A stretch of DNA of 64,000 bases from Ruminococcus sp. (GTDB taxonomy: Bacteria; Bacillota; Clostridia; Oscillospirales; Ruminococcaceae): the NCBI GenBank assembly GCA_017441505.1, contig JAFRXL010000043.1, forward strand, positions 124,001 to 188,000. Reading direction: 5' to 3'. Of the stretch, positions 31,355 through 39,781 are shown in pieces. A program made the translations under genes and the position numbers. The notes beneath the pieces were generated by a model. It was not told where the DNA came from. It saw nothing but the letters and a program-made list of their open reading frames with translations, and made no database searches. Position 1 is the first letter of the stretch. The number at the start of each line of letters is the position of its first letter.

Positions 31355-32101
31355 ATGGTATGTAAGACTTGCGGAACACAGCTTCAGAACGGAGCAACAT
31401 TCTGTCCGAACTGTGGGCTTACAGTCCACTATCCACAGAATAATGGAAGGATAAGGCAGCCTGTGTATCCTCAGCAGCAGAATTACAATCAACAGCCTGC
31501 TTACGGCAGACAGCCTAATTATGTTCAGCAGCCTGCATATAATTATCAGCAGCCGAATTACGGTTATCCGCCTCAAAATCAAAAGGCAATAAAAAGCACA
31601 GGCGGCATAAGTGCATATGTATATGTTTTTATTTTCATAATAATCGGAATGCTTACAGCAGGTGTATTTTATGTGTCAGCCTTTCAGACAAGATTAATGG
31701 AAGATAATTATGTCGGCACAAACCTTCTTTCGACCATTGCCGTGCTCAAAGAAGTAGGATTCAGCGATTTTTCCGCTGAAATTGATGATGATATGACAAT
31801 GCTGACAGTATATACCATGCTTGCGACAAGCGGAGTTACGCTGATATTTGCGGTTATTTCCTTTATAACGCTCTATCTGAAAAAGATACCATTGGCGGTA
31901 AAGATACTTGGTATATCGGCTATATTTCCGGCAGTGTCTTATATCATGCTTTTTATTGAAGGTGTACATATCAGATCCAAGAACAGTGACAGCGAAATAC
32001 TCGGCGATCTTATCCGCCTAAGTCCTGCACCTGTTATAATGGCATTGATGTGTATCGGAGTTGCTATACTTTCATTTATGGCATCAAAGAAGTTAAAGTA
32101 A
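31355..32101 (+). CDS. Zinc-ribbon membrane protein with Tyr/Gln/Pro repeat
   Basis: 248 residues: an N-terminal Cys4 zinc ribbon (CKTCG ... CPNCG, residues 3-23), a Q/Y/P/N-rich low-complexity linker to about residue 75, and four hydrophobic helices between about 83 and 245. This common architecture has no assigned function. It starts 14 nt after the CE2 esterase stop and may be co-transcribed with it. Confidence 0.8.
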   Translation: MVCKTCGTQLQNGATFCPNCGLTVHYPQNNGRIRQPVYPQQQNYNQQPAYGRQPNYVQQPAYNYQQPNYGYPPQNQKAIKSTGGISAYVYVFIFIIIGMLTAGVFYVSAFQTRLMEDNYVGTNLLSTIAVLKEVGFSDFSAEIDDDMTMLTVYTMLATSGVTLIFAVISFITLYLKKIPLAVKILGISAIFPAVSYIMLFIEGVHIRSKNSDSEILGDLIRLSPAPVIMALMCIGVAILSFMASKKLK

Positions 32102-32107
32102 TAATGT

Positions 32108-32144
32108 GCGGACCGGAGTTTTTTCTCTGGTCCGCAATATTTTT
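32108..32144 (+). terminator. Terminator after the zinc-ribbon membrane gene
   Basis: GCGGACCGGAG/CTCTGGTCCGC with one mismatch, then AATATTTTT. Confidence 0.85.
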
Positions 32145-32146
32145 GC

Positions 32147-32175
32147 TTGACAATAGCCTGTAAAAAAAGTATAAT
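32147..32175 (+). promoter_or_regulatory. Perfect consensus sigma-A promoter
   Basis: TTGACA (32147-32152), 17-nt spacer, TATAAT (32170-32175); drives the small membrane gene at 32242 and the cyclophilin behind it. Confidence 0.8.
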
Positions 32176-32241
32176 AATATTAATGTTTTGTTTTATATGA
32201 ATGAAACTATAACATGGGATATTCCCGGAAGGGAGGATAAT

Positions 32242-32667
32242 ATGGAGACCCGTAGAGCTTTAGGTCTGCTTATAGCTGTTATGGCGTCTATCCTCGTAGT
32301 TCTTGCCGGAAGATCATGTGCAAGAAGCATTGATGACAAAAACAAGGAATCATCTAAGAAAAAGCTGAATAATGTTGTGCCTACAGTTACAGTATATGTT
32401 ACTGTTACCGGTGAAGCTCCGGCAGTTGAATATGAGATACAGCCGCCGGCTGAAACATATAATAATGATGATGTTCAGCCAAGTTCGGAATCCACTTCTG
32501 AAACAGAAGATGCTTCTGAAGATACTTCACTTGAAGCTGAAGCTGAAACAAGCACAAAATCTATGCTGGATCAGTTCTGGGATAGTAAACAGCCAAATTA
32601 TGTTGATCCATACGGCAGACTTGAAAAGAGTCAGACTCCTTCGTCTGTCAGGATAGAAATTGGATAA
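32242..32667 (+). CDS. Small membrane-anchored Ser/Thr/Glu-rich protein
   Basis: 141 residues. An N-terminal transmembrane helix (ALGLLIAVMASILVVLAG) is followed by a short basic stretch and an acidic Ser/Thr/Glu-rich extracytoplasmic tail ending in a DPYGRLEKSQTPSSVRIEIG segment. No domain is recognised. ATG 32242 has GGGAGG five bases upstream; the in-frame ATG at 32188 would add a soluble stretch ahead of the membrane helix and has no ribosome site. Followed directly by the cyclophilin gene. Confidence 0.7.
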   Translation: METRRALGLLIAVMASILVVLAGRSCARSIDDKNKESSKKKLNNVVPTVTVYVTVTGEAPAVEYEIQPPAETYNNDDVQPSSESTSETEDASEDTSLEAEAETSTKSMLDQFWDSKQPNYVDPYGRLEKSQTPSSVRIEIG

Positions 32668-32681
32668 TGGAGGAAAAACAA

Positions 32682-33152
32682 ATGGTAGTAATCGAAATGG
32701 AAAATGGTAAGAAGATAAAGATAGAGCTTTATCCTGATATAGCTCCTATTTCATGTGAAAATTTTGAAAAGCTCGTTAAGTCCGGCTTTTATGACGGACT
32801 TACTTTCCACAGAGTTATACCTGGCTTTATGATACAGGGCGGCTGTCCGAACGGAACAGGTACAGGCGGTCCGGGCTGGAATATCAAAGGAGAATTTGCA
32901 GCAAACGGCGTAAAGAACGATCTCAAGCACACAAGAGGAGTTCTTTCAATGGCACGTTCAATGATGCCTGATTCAGCAGGTTCTCAGTTCTTCATAATGC
33001 ACGAGGACGCTCCTCACCTTGACGGTCAGTACGCTGCATTCGGAAAAGTCATCGAAGGTATTGAGGTCGTTGACGAGATCGCTGCTGTTGCAACAGATTT
33101 CAGAGATAAGCCTGTACAGCCACAGGTAATGAAAAAAGTTACTATCGAATAA
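32682..33152 (+). CDS. Peptidyl-prolyl cis-trans isomerase, cyclophilin type
   Basis: 156 residues, cytoplasmic. Cyclophilin motifs: FYDGLTFHRVIPGFMIQGG with the catalytic Arg, SAGSQFFIMHEDAPHLDG, and FGKVIEGIEVVDEI. It speeds proline isomerisation during folding. ATG 32682 is eight bases after GGAGG; an in-frame ATG at 32667 overlaps that ribosome site and is less likely. Confidence 0.95.
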   Translation: MVVIEMENGKKIKIELYPDIAPISCENFEKLVKSGFYDGLTFHRVIPGFMIQGGCPNGTGTGGPGWNIKGEFAANGVKNDLKHTRGVLSMARSMMPDSAGSQFFIMHEDAPHLDGQYAAFGKVIEGIEVVDEIAAVATDFRDKPVQPQVMKKVTIE

Positions 33153-33161
33153 TGTCAGATC

Positions 33162-33189
33162 GGGACTATCTGAAAGGTAGTCCCTTTTT
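33162..33189 (+). terminator. Terminator of the cyclophilin gene
   Basis: GGGACTA/TAGTCCC stem, then TTTTT. Confidence 0.85.
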
Positions 33190-33346
33190 GCGTTTTTAAC
33201 ATACAAAAGGACGAAGAATATATTAAATTTCGTCATTTTAATGTTACCAAAAACTTGAAAATATCTTTTCTTTCTTGTAATTTTGTGATATAATTTACTT
33301 GCGTATTTTATAATATCGTTATATTATTTCATAGAAGGGAGTATTT

Positions 33347-35623
33347 ATGAGATCAAAAAAATTTTTAGCGGCTGTTTTATCATTAGCTCTTACAATGAGT
33401 TCAATATCATTCGGAACAGCGACTGCTGCAGAAAAAACTGCGACTTCAGGTAAGAGCGATAATACTCCTGCAACAAAACTTGTTGCAGGAGATGTGGACG
33501 GTGATGATGCTGTCAGCGGCAGTGATGCTGCACTTGTACTTTCGGAGTACGCACTTATCGCCAGTGAAAAGCCAGGCAACTTCAACGCTGAACAGAAAGA
33601 AGCAGCTGATGTAAACATTGATGGTTCTGTTGATGGTACAGATGCTTCACTCATCCTTATGTTCTATGCTTACCGCTCAGAGATAAGCGATAAGACTATA
33701 ACCGAATTCTTAAAGAGAAATAAGCTTTTGGTAGGCAATCCTTCCGGAAATACAGGTACGACTACAAAGCCTGACACATCGGTAACTACTACAACAAAGA
33801 GTGTTTCCACAACTACTGTTTCAGGCGGCAAAGTAACTTCTACTACTGCCAAATCAACAACAAGCGGTAAGGGAACATCTACAACTACAAAGTCAACTGT
33901 CAGCGGTAAGGCGACCACTACAACTGCCAAGACTACAGTAAGCGGCAAGGTATCTTCTACTACTGCCAAGTCAACAACAAGCGGCAAGGGGACATTTACC
34001 ACTACTAAGTCAACTGTAAGCGGTAAGGCGACTTCAACAACTGCCAAGACTACAGTAAGCGGCAAGGCATCCTCTACTACCGCCAAGTCAACTACAAGCG
34101 GCAAAGCATCATCTACGACTTCTAAATCAACGTCTACAAGCACAAAATCTGTTTTGACTACAAGTACTGATACAACATCTGCTGTATCTACCACTTCTAA
34201 GTCCTCTTCTTCAACTTCAACAGGTTCAGTGACCACTACATATGCTGACCCTTACACAGTTCATGAGATAAAGCTCAGCAAGACTGAGGTCAAGCTCAAT
34301 GTAGGCGAGAGCGATATTGTTATAGCTTCATTGCTTCCGGTATCTGCACCTAATAAGTCAGTTAAATGGACAAGTTCTGATGAGAAGACAGCAGTCGTTG
34401 ATGTTGACGGATGCATAACAGCAAAGTCTGCCGGATTCTGTACTATAACAGTTCAGAGCGTTGACAATCCTGACGTTAAGAGCGAGATAAAAGTTACTGT
34501 TACCGACCCTAACGGTGTAACTGAGATACGTCTGAGCAAATATGAAATGTATCTTAATGTTGGAGAAAAAGGCTCTTCAAAGGCTACTATCCTCCCTCTG
34601 ACAGCAAAGAACAAAGCTCAGAAATGGATAAGCTCCGATGAGACTGTAGCTACAGTTGATAACGAAGGCACTATAACAGCACTCAAAAGCGGAACTTGTA
34701 CAATAACAGTACTCAGCATAGCTGATCCTTCGGTAAAGGCTGATATAAAGCTCACGGTTACAGAGAAGGATAAGGTAAGCGATATAAGACTGAGCAAGGT
34801 TGAACTCGACCTCAGAGTTGGTGAGGGAGATATGGTCATGATGATAATGCTCCCTTCAACAGCAGCAAATAAGTCCGCTGTATGGTCAAGTTCTGACGAG
34901 AGCATTGCTGTAGTCGACAACGAAGGCTGGATAACAGGACTTAAAGAAGGTTCATGTGTAGTTACAGTAAAGAGCGTTTCAGACCCTGATGTAAAAGCCG
35001 AGGTAAAGGTAAACGTAAAGACAAACAGCAATTCATCTTCATCTGGAGATAAGACACCGTCCTCAATAACATATCCTTCAAATCATGTTGTACGTGTTAT
35101 TGACGGCGTAACATTCATCGACGGAATACTCGTTGTCAATAAGACTTACGGACTTCCTGAAGACTATGCTCCGGGTGCTCTTAATCCTACAGCTAAAGAG
35201 CAGTTTGCTAAGCTTGCAGGTGACGCAGCTGTAGAGGGAATGAGCATATTTGTTTCATCAGGTTACCGTTCATATGCTGAACAGGAAAAGATATACAATA
35301 ACTATGTAAGTACATTCGGCAAAACAAAAACAGATTTCGTTGCAGCTCGTCCGGGACACTCCGAAAATCAGACCGGACTTGCTATTGACGTAAATTATAT
35401 GAGCGACACATTCGCTTCATCGCCTGAGGCAAAGTGGCTCGCAGATAATGCCTATAAGTACGGATTTATCATAAGGTATCCAAAGGGCAAAGAGAGCATT
35501 ACAGGTTATCAGTATGAACCGTGGCATATAAGATATGTCGGAGCTGATACAGCTAAGGTGCTCCACGATAACAACTGGACACTTGAAGAGTATCTTGGAA
35601 TAGATTCCTATTATCAGGACTGA
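33347..35623 (+). CDS. Dockerin - repeat linker - three Big2 domains - VanY-like (M15B) protein
   Basis: A secreted 758-residue protein: signal peptide (1-28), dockerin (about 47-108; GDVDGDDAVSGSDAALVL and ADVNIDGSVDGTDASLIL), Thr/Ser/Lys linker (about 136-300), three bacterial Ig-like Big2 domains (about 304-385, 386-470, 471-555) and a VanY-type D,D-carboxypeptidase domain (about 575-750). The peptidase keeps the catalytic EPWH (Glu724, His727) and Asp681 in TGLAID, but the family's first zinc His in the S-E-H-Q-T-G motif is Asn674. It may be inactive or use a changed metal site. A dockerin on a wall-peptide hydrolase is less common than on glycosidases. RBS AGAAGGGAG. Confidence 0.88.
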   Translation: MRSKKFLAAVLSLALTMSSISFGTATAAEKTATSGKSDNTPATKLVAGDVDGDDAVSGSDAALVLSEYALIASEKPGNFNAEQKEAADVNIDGSVDGTDASLILMFYAYRSEISDKTITEFLKRNKLLVGNPSGNTGTTTKPDTSVTTTTKSVSTTTVSGGKVTSTTAKSTTSGKGTSTTTKSTVSGKATTTTAKTTVSGKVSSTTAKSTTSGKGTFTTTKSTVSGKATSTTAKTTVSGKASSTTAKSTTSGKASSTTSKSTSTSTKSVLTTSTDTTSAVSTTSKSSSSTSTGSVTTTYADPYTVHEIKLSKTEVKLNVGESDIVIASLLPVSAPNKSVKWTSSDEKTAVVDVDGCITAKSAGFCTITVQSVDNPDVKSEIKVTVTDPNGVTEIRLSKYEMYLNVGEKGSSKATILPLTAKNKAQKWISSDETVATVDNEGTITALKSGTCTITVLSIADPSVKADIKLTVTEKDKVSDIRLSKVELDLRVGEGDMVMMIMLPSTAANKSAVWSSSDESIAVVDNEGWITGLKEGSCVVTVKSVSDPDVKAEVKVNVKTNSNSSSSGDKTPSSITYPSNHVVRVIDGVTFIDGILVVNKTYGLPEDYAPGALNPTAKEQFAKLAGDAAVEGMSIFVSSGYRSYAEQEKIYNNYVSTFGKTKTDFVAARPGHSENQTGLAIDVNYMSDTFASSPEAKWLADNAYKYGFIIRYPKGKESITGYQYEPWHIRYVGADTAKVLHDNNWTLEEYLGIDSYYQD
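33851..34124 (+). repeat. 117-bp tandem repeat coding for the Thr/Ser/Lys linker
   Basis: Two full 117-bp units (33851-33967, 33968-34084) and a partial third. Each unit is itself three 13-residue motifs of the form [ST]TxK[ST]T[TV]SGKxx. The DNA copies differ mostly at third positions, so the duplication is recent but not identical. Confidence 0.85.
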
Positions 35624-35650
35624 TCTCAGCCATAACTGAATAGCATTATC

Positions 35651-35684
35651 TCCCCGAAAGTGATGATATGATCGCTTTCGGGGA
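35651..35684 (+). terminator. Terminator of the dockerin-VanY gene
   Basis: TCCCCGAAAG/CTTTCGGGGA, 10-bp stem, then TTTTTA. Confidence 0.85.
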
Positions 35685-35690
35685 TTTTTA

Positions 35691-35719
35691 TTGCTAATCA
35701 GCAAGAAATATGATATAAT
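35691..35719 (+). promoter_or_regulatory. Sigma-A promoter of the glycerol-1-phosphate dehydrogenase-like gene
   Basis: TTGCTA (35691-35696), 17-nt spacer, TATAAT (35714-35719). Confidence 0.6.
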
Positions 35720-35750
35720 AAAAATACATTTATTAATTCGAGGTGATATT

Positions 35751-36815
35751 ATGAATCAGCATACAAGATTCGATCTTCCGATATGTCTTGCAGTTGAGGA
35801 GGACGCTTTTTTTCATTCCGATGATATAATCAAGCGTTATATACCTGATATTATAGGTCAGAAGACTATAGTTATATCTGAGAAGTTCCTTATAGACATT
35901 TATAGAGAAAAGATAACTGATATTAGCAAGGATTTCGGCGATGCGGAGATCTTTGCAATGAAAGAGGCAAGCTTTGACGAGGCTGTAGCTATAGCTAAGA
36001 AAGTATGTGTCGAGGACATAAAAGTCATAATCGGGATAGGCGGCGGAAGAGTACTTGATACAGCTAAGTATGCCGCACATATAAGTAAGGCTGTCTACAT
36101 CTGTATGCCTACTTCACTGAGCAATGATTCACTTGCGTCACCTTTTTCAGTGCTTGAAACATACGGAAAAGCTCGTAAGACCTTTGCCTGCAAGATACCA
36201 ACTGCGATAATAGTAGATACAAATATGATAATCAATGCTCCGGAGGGTCAGACACTGTCCGGAATAGGCGATACGATAGCCAAGCATACTGCTCTGTTTG
36301 ACTGGAAGCTTTCGGCGGCAAAAACGTCCGCACGAATAGACGATTTTGCATATGCTCTGAGCAGGATGAGTTATGACTCTGTATACCACTGCGACGAAAA
36401 GAATATGAAGAGCCGTGTATTTATCAGGATTCTATCAAGGGCACTTGTTATGGGCGGACTTGCTATGGAGATAGCCGGTTCATCACGCCCGTGCAGCGGA
36501 AGTGAGCATCTTTTTGCACACGCAATTGAGGAGTACTATCCGGATATAAAAATATCACACGGTCTTGCAGTAGCACTCGGAAGTGTACCAGCCTGCATTT
36601 TTCAGGGACAGGATGCAAAGGGACTTATTGATTTTTACGGCACTTACGGACTTGATATATCCCCTGTGTCGTACGGAATAACAAAGGATATGTTTGCAGA
36701 TATGTGGGATAAAGCCCGTACCGTAAGAACAGGAAGAATAACTATACTTGACGATATATCGCTCGACAGAGTACAGCTTGATGAAATATACGATAGGATG
36801 GTGGAACGAAAATGA
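35751..36815 (+). CDS. Iron-containing alcohol dehydrogenase family, sn-glycerol-1-phosphate dehydrogenase-like
   Basis: 354 residues. NAD-binding GIGGGRVLDTAKYAA, MPTSLSNDSLASPFS, the metal-site segment SGIGDTIAKHTALFDW, and the late His motifs GSEHLFAHAIEEY and KISHGLAVALG follow the EgsA/AraM branch of the family, which reduces dihydroxyacetone phosphate to sn-glycerol-1-phosphate. The role in a bacterium like this is unproven. ATG 35751 has GAGGTGA upstream; an in-frame start at 35691 lies in the promoter. Overlaps the HAD gene by 4 nt. Confidence 0.82.
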   Translation: MNQHTRFDLPICLAVEEDAFFHSDDIIKRYIPDIIGQKTIVISEKFLIDIYREKITDISKDFGDAEIFAMKEASFDEAVAIAKKVCVEDIKVIIGIGGGRVLDTAKYAAHISKAVYICMPTSLSNDSLASPFSVLETYGKARKTFACKIPTAIIVDTNMIINAPEGQTLSGIGDTIAKHTALFDWKLSAAKTSARIDDFAYALSRMSYDSVYHCDEKNMKSRVFIRILSRALVMGGLAMEIAGSSRPCSGSEHLFAHAIEEYYPDIKISHGLAVALGSVPACIFQGQDAKGLIDFYGTYGLDISPVSYGITKDMFADMWDKARTVRTGRITILDDISLDRVQLDEIYDRMVERK

Positions 36816-37447
36816 AAAAAGGTCTGATATTTGATATGGACGGTACTTTGTGGGATTCATCGGAGAATGTTGCTGCTTCATGGACTGAAAAATTAAGAGA
36901 GATAGGCTGCGAGCGTGAAGATGTGACAAAGGAAGATATAATGTCCGTTATGGGACTTACAATGGACAAAGTTGCTGAGGGAGTATTCCGTGGCTATTCT
37001 GAAAAAGAACGTACTGAACTGCTTCAGCTGTGCTGTGAATATGAAAATGAGTATCTGCGTAAACACGGCGGAGTACTTTATCCGGAACTTGAAAAAACGC
37101 TTATACGTCTTAAAGAAAAAGGATTCAATTTGTATATCGTGAGCAACTGCCAGAGCGGATATATCGAAGCTTTTCTTGAACATTACGGCTTTGGAAAATA
37201 CTTTGACGACATAGAATGCTATGGAAATAACCTGAAAGGAAAAGGGGAGAACATCAAGCTTCTTGCCGAGAGAAATTCGCTTGATAATGCTTACTATATC
37301 GGTGATATTCAGGGCGACTATAACGCAACTATGGAAGCCGGTTATGACTTTATCCATGCAGCTTATGGATTCGGAAAAATAGAGCAGACTGTTCCGGAGC
37401 TCAAAAAGTTCAGCGAGCTTCCGGAACTGCTTGAAAGTCTTGGATAA
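36812..37447 (+). CDS. HAD-family phosphatase (phosphoglycolate phosphatase-like)
   Basis: 211 residues. Motif I FDMDGTLWDS, motif II IVSNCQSG, conserved Lys near GKGENIK, and motif III YYIGDIQGDY. Cap of the beta-phosphoglucomutase/Gph type. Translationally coupled to the dehydrogenase gene upstream; if that enzyme makes glycerol-1-phosphate this protein could dephosphorylate it, but that is only inference from coupling. Confidence 0.88.
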   Translation: MKKGLIFDMDGTLWDSSENVAASWTEKLREIGCEREDVTKEDIMSVMGLTMDKVAEGVFRGYSEKERTELLQLCCEYENEYLRKHGGVLYPELEKTLIRLKEKGFNLYIVSNCQSGYIEAFLEHYGFGKYFDDIECYGNNLKGKGENIKLLAERNSLDNAYYIGDIQGDYNATMEAGYDFIHAAYGFGKIEQTVPELKKFSELPELLESLG

Positions 37448-37483
37448 AAATATTAGGTCGCAATTTGTGAGAGTAATGATAAA

Positions 37484-38761
37484 ATGAATGAGATAAAGTG
37501 TCCGCACTGCGGCAAGGCATTCACCGTTGATGAAGCTGGATATGCTGCAATACTTAGTCAGGTGCGTACAAAAGAATTTGATAACGAGGTACATAAAAGA
37601 CTTGAAGATGTTATGGAGTCCGCAAGAAAAGAGGGCGAGCTCAACCTAAACAAGGCACTTGCTGAAAAGGACAGCGAAATAAATGGCTTGAAGCTCCAAT
37701 TGCAGCAGCTCGAATCTGACGCAAAGAATAGTCAGAGCCGTACAGAACTTGAAATATCAAAAGCTGTCGATAAAGAGAAGAAAGCTTTTAACGAGATAAT
37801 TTCAGCCAATAATGCAGAGCTGAGCAAGCGAAACGAAGAGGTCACCAGACTTAATGCCGAACTTGAAAAAGCTCAGCTCAAAAGTCAGCTTGAACTCCGT
37901 GAAGCCGTTTCTCAGGTCGAGAGAGAGCGTGATACTCAAAAGGCTGAGTATGAGGCAAAGCTAAAGGCTCAGCAGGAGACACTTGACTATTATAAGGAAC
38001 TGAAAATAAAAATGTCCACAAAAATGATAGGTGAGACACTTGAACAGCATTGTGAGAACGCATTCAATATGATACGTGCGACCGCATTCCGCAACGCTGA
38101 ATTCGGTAAGGACAACGATGTCCGTGAAGGCAGTAAGGGTGACTATATCTACCGTGAAAAAGACGTTGACGGCAACGAGCTGATCTCCATAATGTTTGAG
38201 ATGAAAAACGAAATGGATACAACTGCGACTAAACACAAAAATGAGGACTTTTTTGCTAAGCTCGACAAGGACAGAAAAAATAAAAAATGTGAATACGCAG
38301 TACTTGTTTCACTCCTTGAATCAGATAGTGAGCTCTATAATCAGGGCATAGTCGATGTTTCATATGACTATGAGAAAATGTACGTAATACGTCCGCAGTT
38401 TTTTATCCCTATGATAACTATATTGCGTAATGCCGCCATGAATTCAATGGAGTACAAACGTCAGCTTGCTGAGATAAAGAATCAGGAGATAGATATAACC
38501 CGTTTTGAAGAGCGTATTGAGGACTTCAAAACTGCGTTCTCCAAAAACTATACCCTTGCCGGTAAGCAGTTCAACAATGCTATTGAGGAAATCGACAAGA
38601 CTATCGATCATCTAAATAAAGTCAAAGAGAATCTGCAAAAGTCGCTTAACAATCTCCGTCTTGCAAATGATAAGGCTCAGAATCAGCTTACTATAAAATC
38701 GCTTGCTAAGGACAACCCTACTATGCTTAATATGTTCAATGAGCTTGAAGAGAAACAGTAA
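37484..38761 (+). CDS. DUF2130 family protein (zinc-knuckle, coiled coil, nuclease-like core)
   Basis: 425 residues. N-terminal CPHCGKAFTVDE half-ribbon, a long charged coiled coil (about 25-170), then the conserved DUF2130 core with GETLEQHCENAFN, GDYIYREKDVDG, FEMKNEMDTT and KKCEYAVLVSLLE, and a second coiled coil at the C-terminus. The core has the acidic/Lys pattern of a PD-(D/E)xK nuclease-like fold, which I infer from the E-x-K in FEMKNE. Function not established. 36 nt after the HAD gene. Confidence 0.85.
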   Translation: MNEIKCPHCGKAFTVDEAGYAAILSQVRTKEFDNEVHKRLEDVMESARKEGELNLNKALAEKDSEINGLKLQLQQLESDAKNSQSRTELEISKAVDKEKKAFNEIISANNAELSKRNEEVTRLNAELEKAQLKSQLELREAVSQVERERDTQKAEYEAKLKAQQETLDYYKELKIKMSTKMIGETLEQHCENAFNMIRATAFRNAEFGKDNDVREGSKGDYIYREKDVDGNELISIMFEMKNEMDTTATKHKNEDFFAKLDKDRKNKKCEYAVLVSLLESDSELYNQGIVDVSYDYEKMYVIRPQFFIPMITILRNAAMNSMEYKRQLAEIKNQEIDITRFEERIEDFKTAFSKNYTLAGKQFNNAIEEIDKTIDHLNKVKENLQKSLNNLRLANDKAQNQLTIKSLAKDNPTMLNMFNELEEKQ

Positions 38762-38818
38762 GAGTTTGATTTTCTAAGAGTGATTTATTCTCCTCACCTC
38801 CTTCAAATGGGGATAAGA

Positions 38819-38842
38819 AAACCGCCTTGTTATGGGCGGTTT
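38819..38842. terminator. Terminator between the DUF2130 gene and the small minus-strand gene
   Basis: AAACCGCC/GGCGGTTT, 8-bp stem with short T-rich flanks on both strands; the two genes converge here. Confidence 0.65.
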
Positions 38843-38850
38843 AGTTTGTA

Positions 38851-39048
38851 TTAAAATTCATCATCATGAGAATACAAATCAGGTAATTCAATTCCCTGTT
38901 TGATTGATTCCTTTATATCTGTCACATATTCACTATATTCGTCTGCCCCATACTCTGCATTTTCATAGCCGTCAGGATTACATCCCCACTTAGCTTTATA
39001 TTCTTTATACAAGCCTTCAAGCTCTTTGGTCATTTTTCCATAATACAT
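38851..39048 (-). CDS. Small acidic protein, possible immunity partner of the decayed upstream gene
   Basis: 65 residues, strongly acidic and Tyr-rich, with no Pfam-like motif I can name. It begins 4 nt after the stop of the pseudogene at 39053-39573 and has AAGGTGA as ribosome site, so it was once co-translated with it. ATG 39048 is used; the longer frame to 39087 overlaps the pseudogene's last codons. Small acidic products behind toxin or phage-type genes are often immunity proteins, but this is inference. Confidence 0.55.
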   Translation of the reverse strand: MYYGKMTKELEGLYKEYKAKWGCNPDGYENAEYGADEYSEYVTDIKESIKQGIELPDLYSHDDEF

Positions 39049-39052
39049 TAAA

Positions 39053-39573
39053 TCACCTTCCAAACTTTGATATTGCAGAAACAACATTGTTTACCTGAAG
39101 GGGAGTTTCAGGTAAAATATCACGAAGCATTTTTATGACATCATCGTTATCTTCAAAGTACATTCTGCCATATATATATGTTTACCCTCAATAAGTCTTT
39201 GCCATAACTGAGCCATTTTATAATCAGGAACAAAATAATCATATGTATCTCCAAGGTCATGTTTTTCATTAAACACAAAATCCTTGATAGATTGAATAAG
39301 TTTCTCCGAGAAACCGGTGTTTTCAGCTATTCAATTAACATCTGTAGTCATTTTCCGAACAGCGTCATAATAACGTTTTGCGTGTGCCTTGGCTTTTTCA
39401 TAGTCTTCACCCTCATAATCCAACGCACCGCTTATTGCTCCTGACTTTATTATACCACTTTCACCGGATTTGTCAACAGATGAATTATGAACATTGACCG
39501 GATTTCGTGACAGCAGCTCATTCCGCTCCTCAGCCGTGACCTTATTGGTGACCTTAGCACCAACAGGCGGAAC
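39053..39573 (-). pseudogene. Decayed fragment of a phage-head/polymorphic-toxin-type protein
   Basis: Read on the minus strand, the frame runs VPPVGAKVTNKVTAEER, a Ser/Asn/Gly linker, then YEKAKAHAKRYYDAVRKMT, an in-frame TGA at 39333-39331, IAENTGFSEKLIQSIKDF, DYFVPDYKMAQLWQRLIEG, and a frameshift in the TATATATAT run near 39175-39185, after which the frame resumes GRMYFEDNDDVIKMLRDIL and stops at 39053. The 5' end is also cut by stops at 39574-39579. The KAKAHAKRYYDAVRKMT...IAENTGFS pattern recalls C-terminal domains found on phage minor-head proteins and secreted toxins; this assignment is from memory and unsearched. Confidence 0.6.
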
Positions 39574-39652
39574 TCACTATTTTGCACCGCAGATTAAAAG
39601 AAATCGTGTAATCACATCGACAAAATAACTTGTTTTGCGACATAAACATATC

Positions 39653-39681
39653 TTGACTAATCGGCATTTTTAGTTTATAAT
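39653..39681 (+). promoter_or_regulatory. Sigma-A promoter of dacA and its leader ORF
   Basis: TTGACT (39653-39658), 17-nt spacer, TATAAT (39676-39681). Confidence 0.75.
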
Positions 39682-39733
39682 ATAAAAAGTGACTTTCCAA
39701 TATCCGGAAAATCGCTATATATCAGGAAAACAA

Positions 39734-39781
39734 ATGCTTACTCCTGAACAAAATAATATTTTAAAGGCGATCATTAAATAA
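39734..39781 (+). CDS. 15-codon leader ORF coupled to dacA
   Basis: ATG CTT ACT CCT ... AAA TAA, encoding MLTPEQNNILKAIIK. AGGA lies seven bases before its ATG. Its stop TAA shares one base with the dacA ATG (TAATG), the usual sign of translational coupling, and dacA itself has only a distant AAAGG. It may be a genuine leader peptide or the relic of a longer gene. Confidence 0.5.
   Translation: MLTPEQNNILKAIIK

Noticed and set aside
33851-34124. Possible CRISPR-like array because of regular short repeats
   Set aside because: The repeats are in frame, code for a linker, have no unique spacers and no cas genes are near.
33670-34236. 188-codon minus-strand frame rich in Val/Asp/Leu
   Set aside because: It is the shadow of the Thr/Ser/Lys repeat linker and has no ribosome site or domain.
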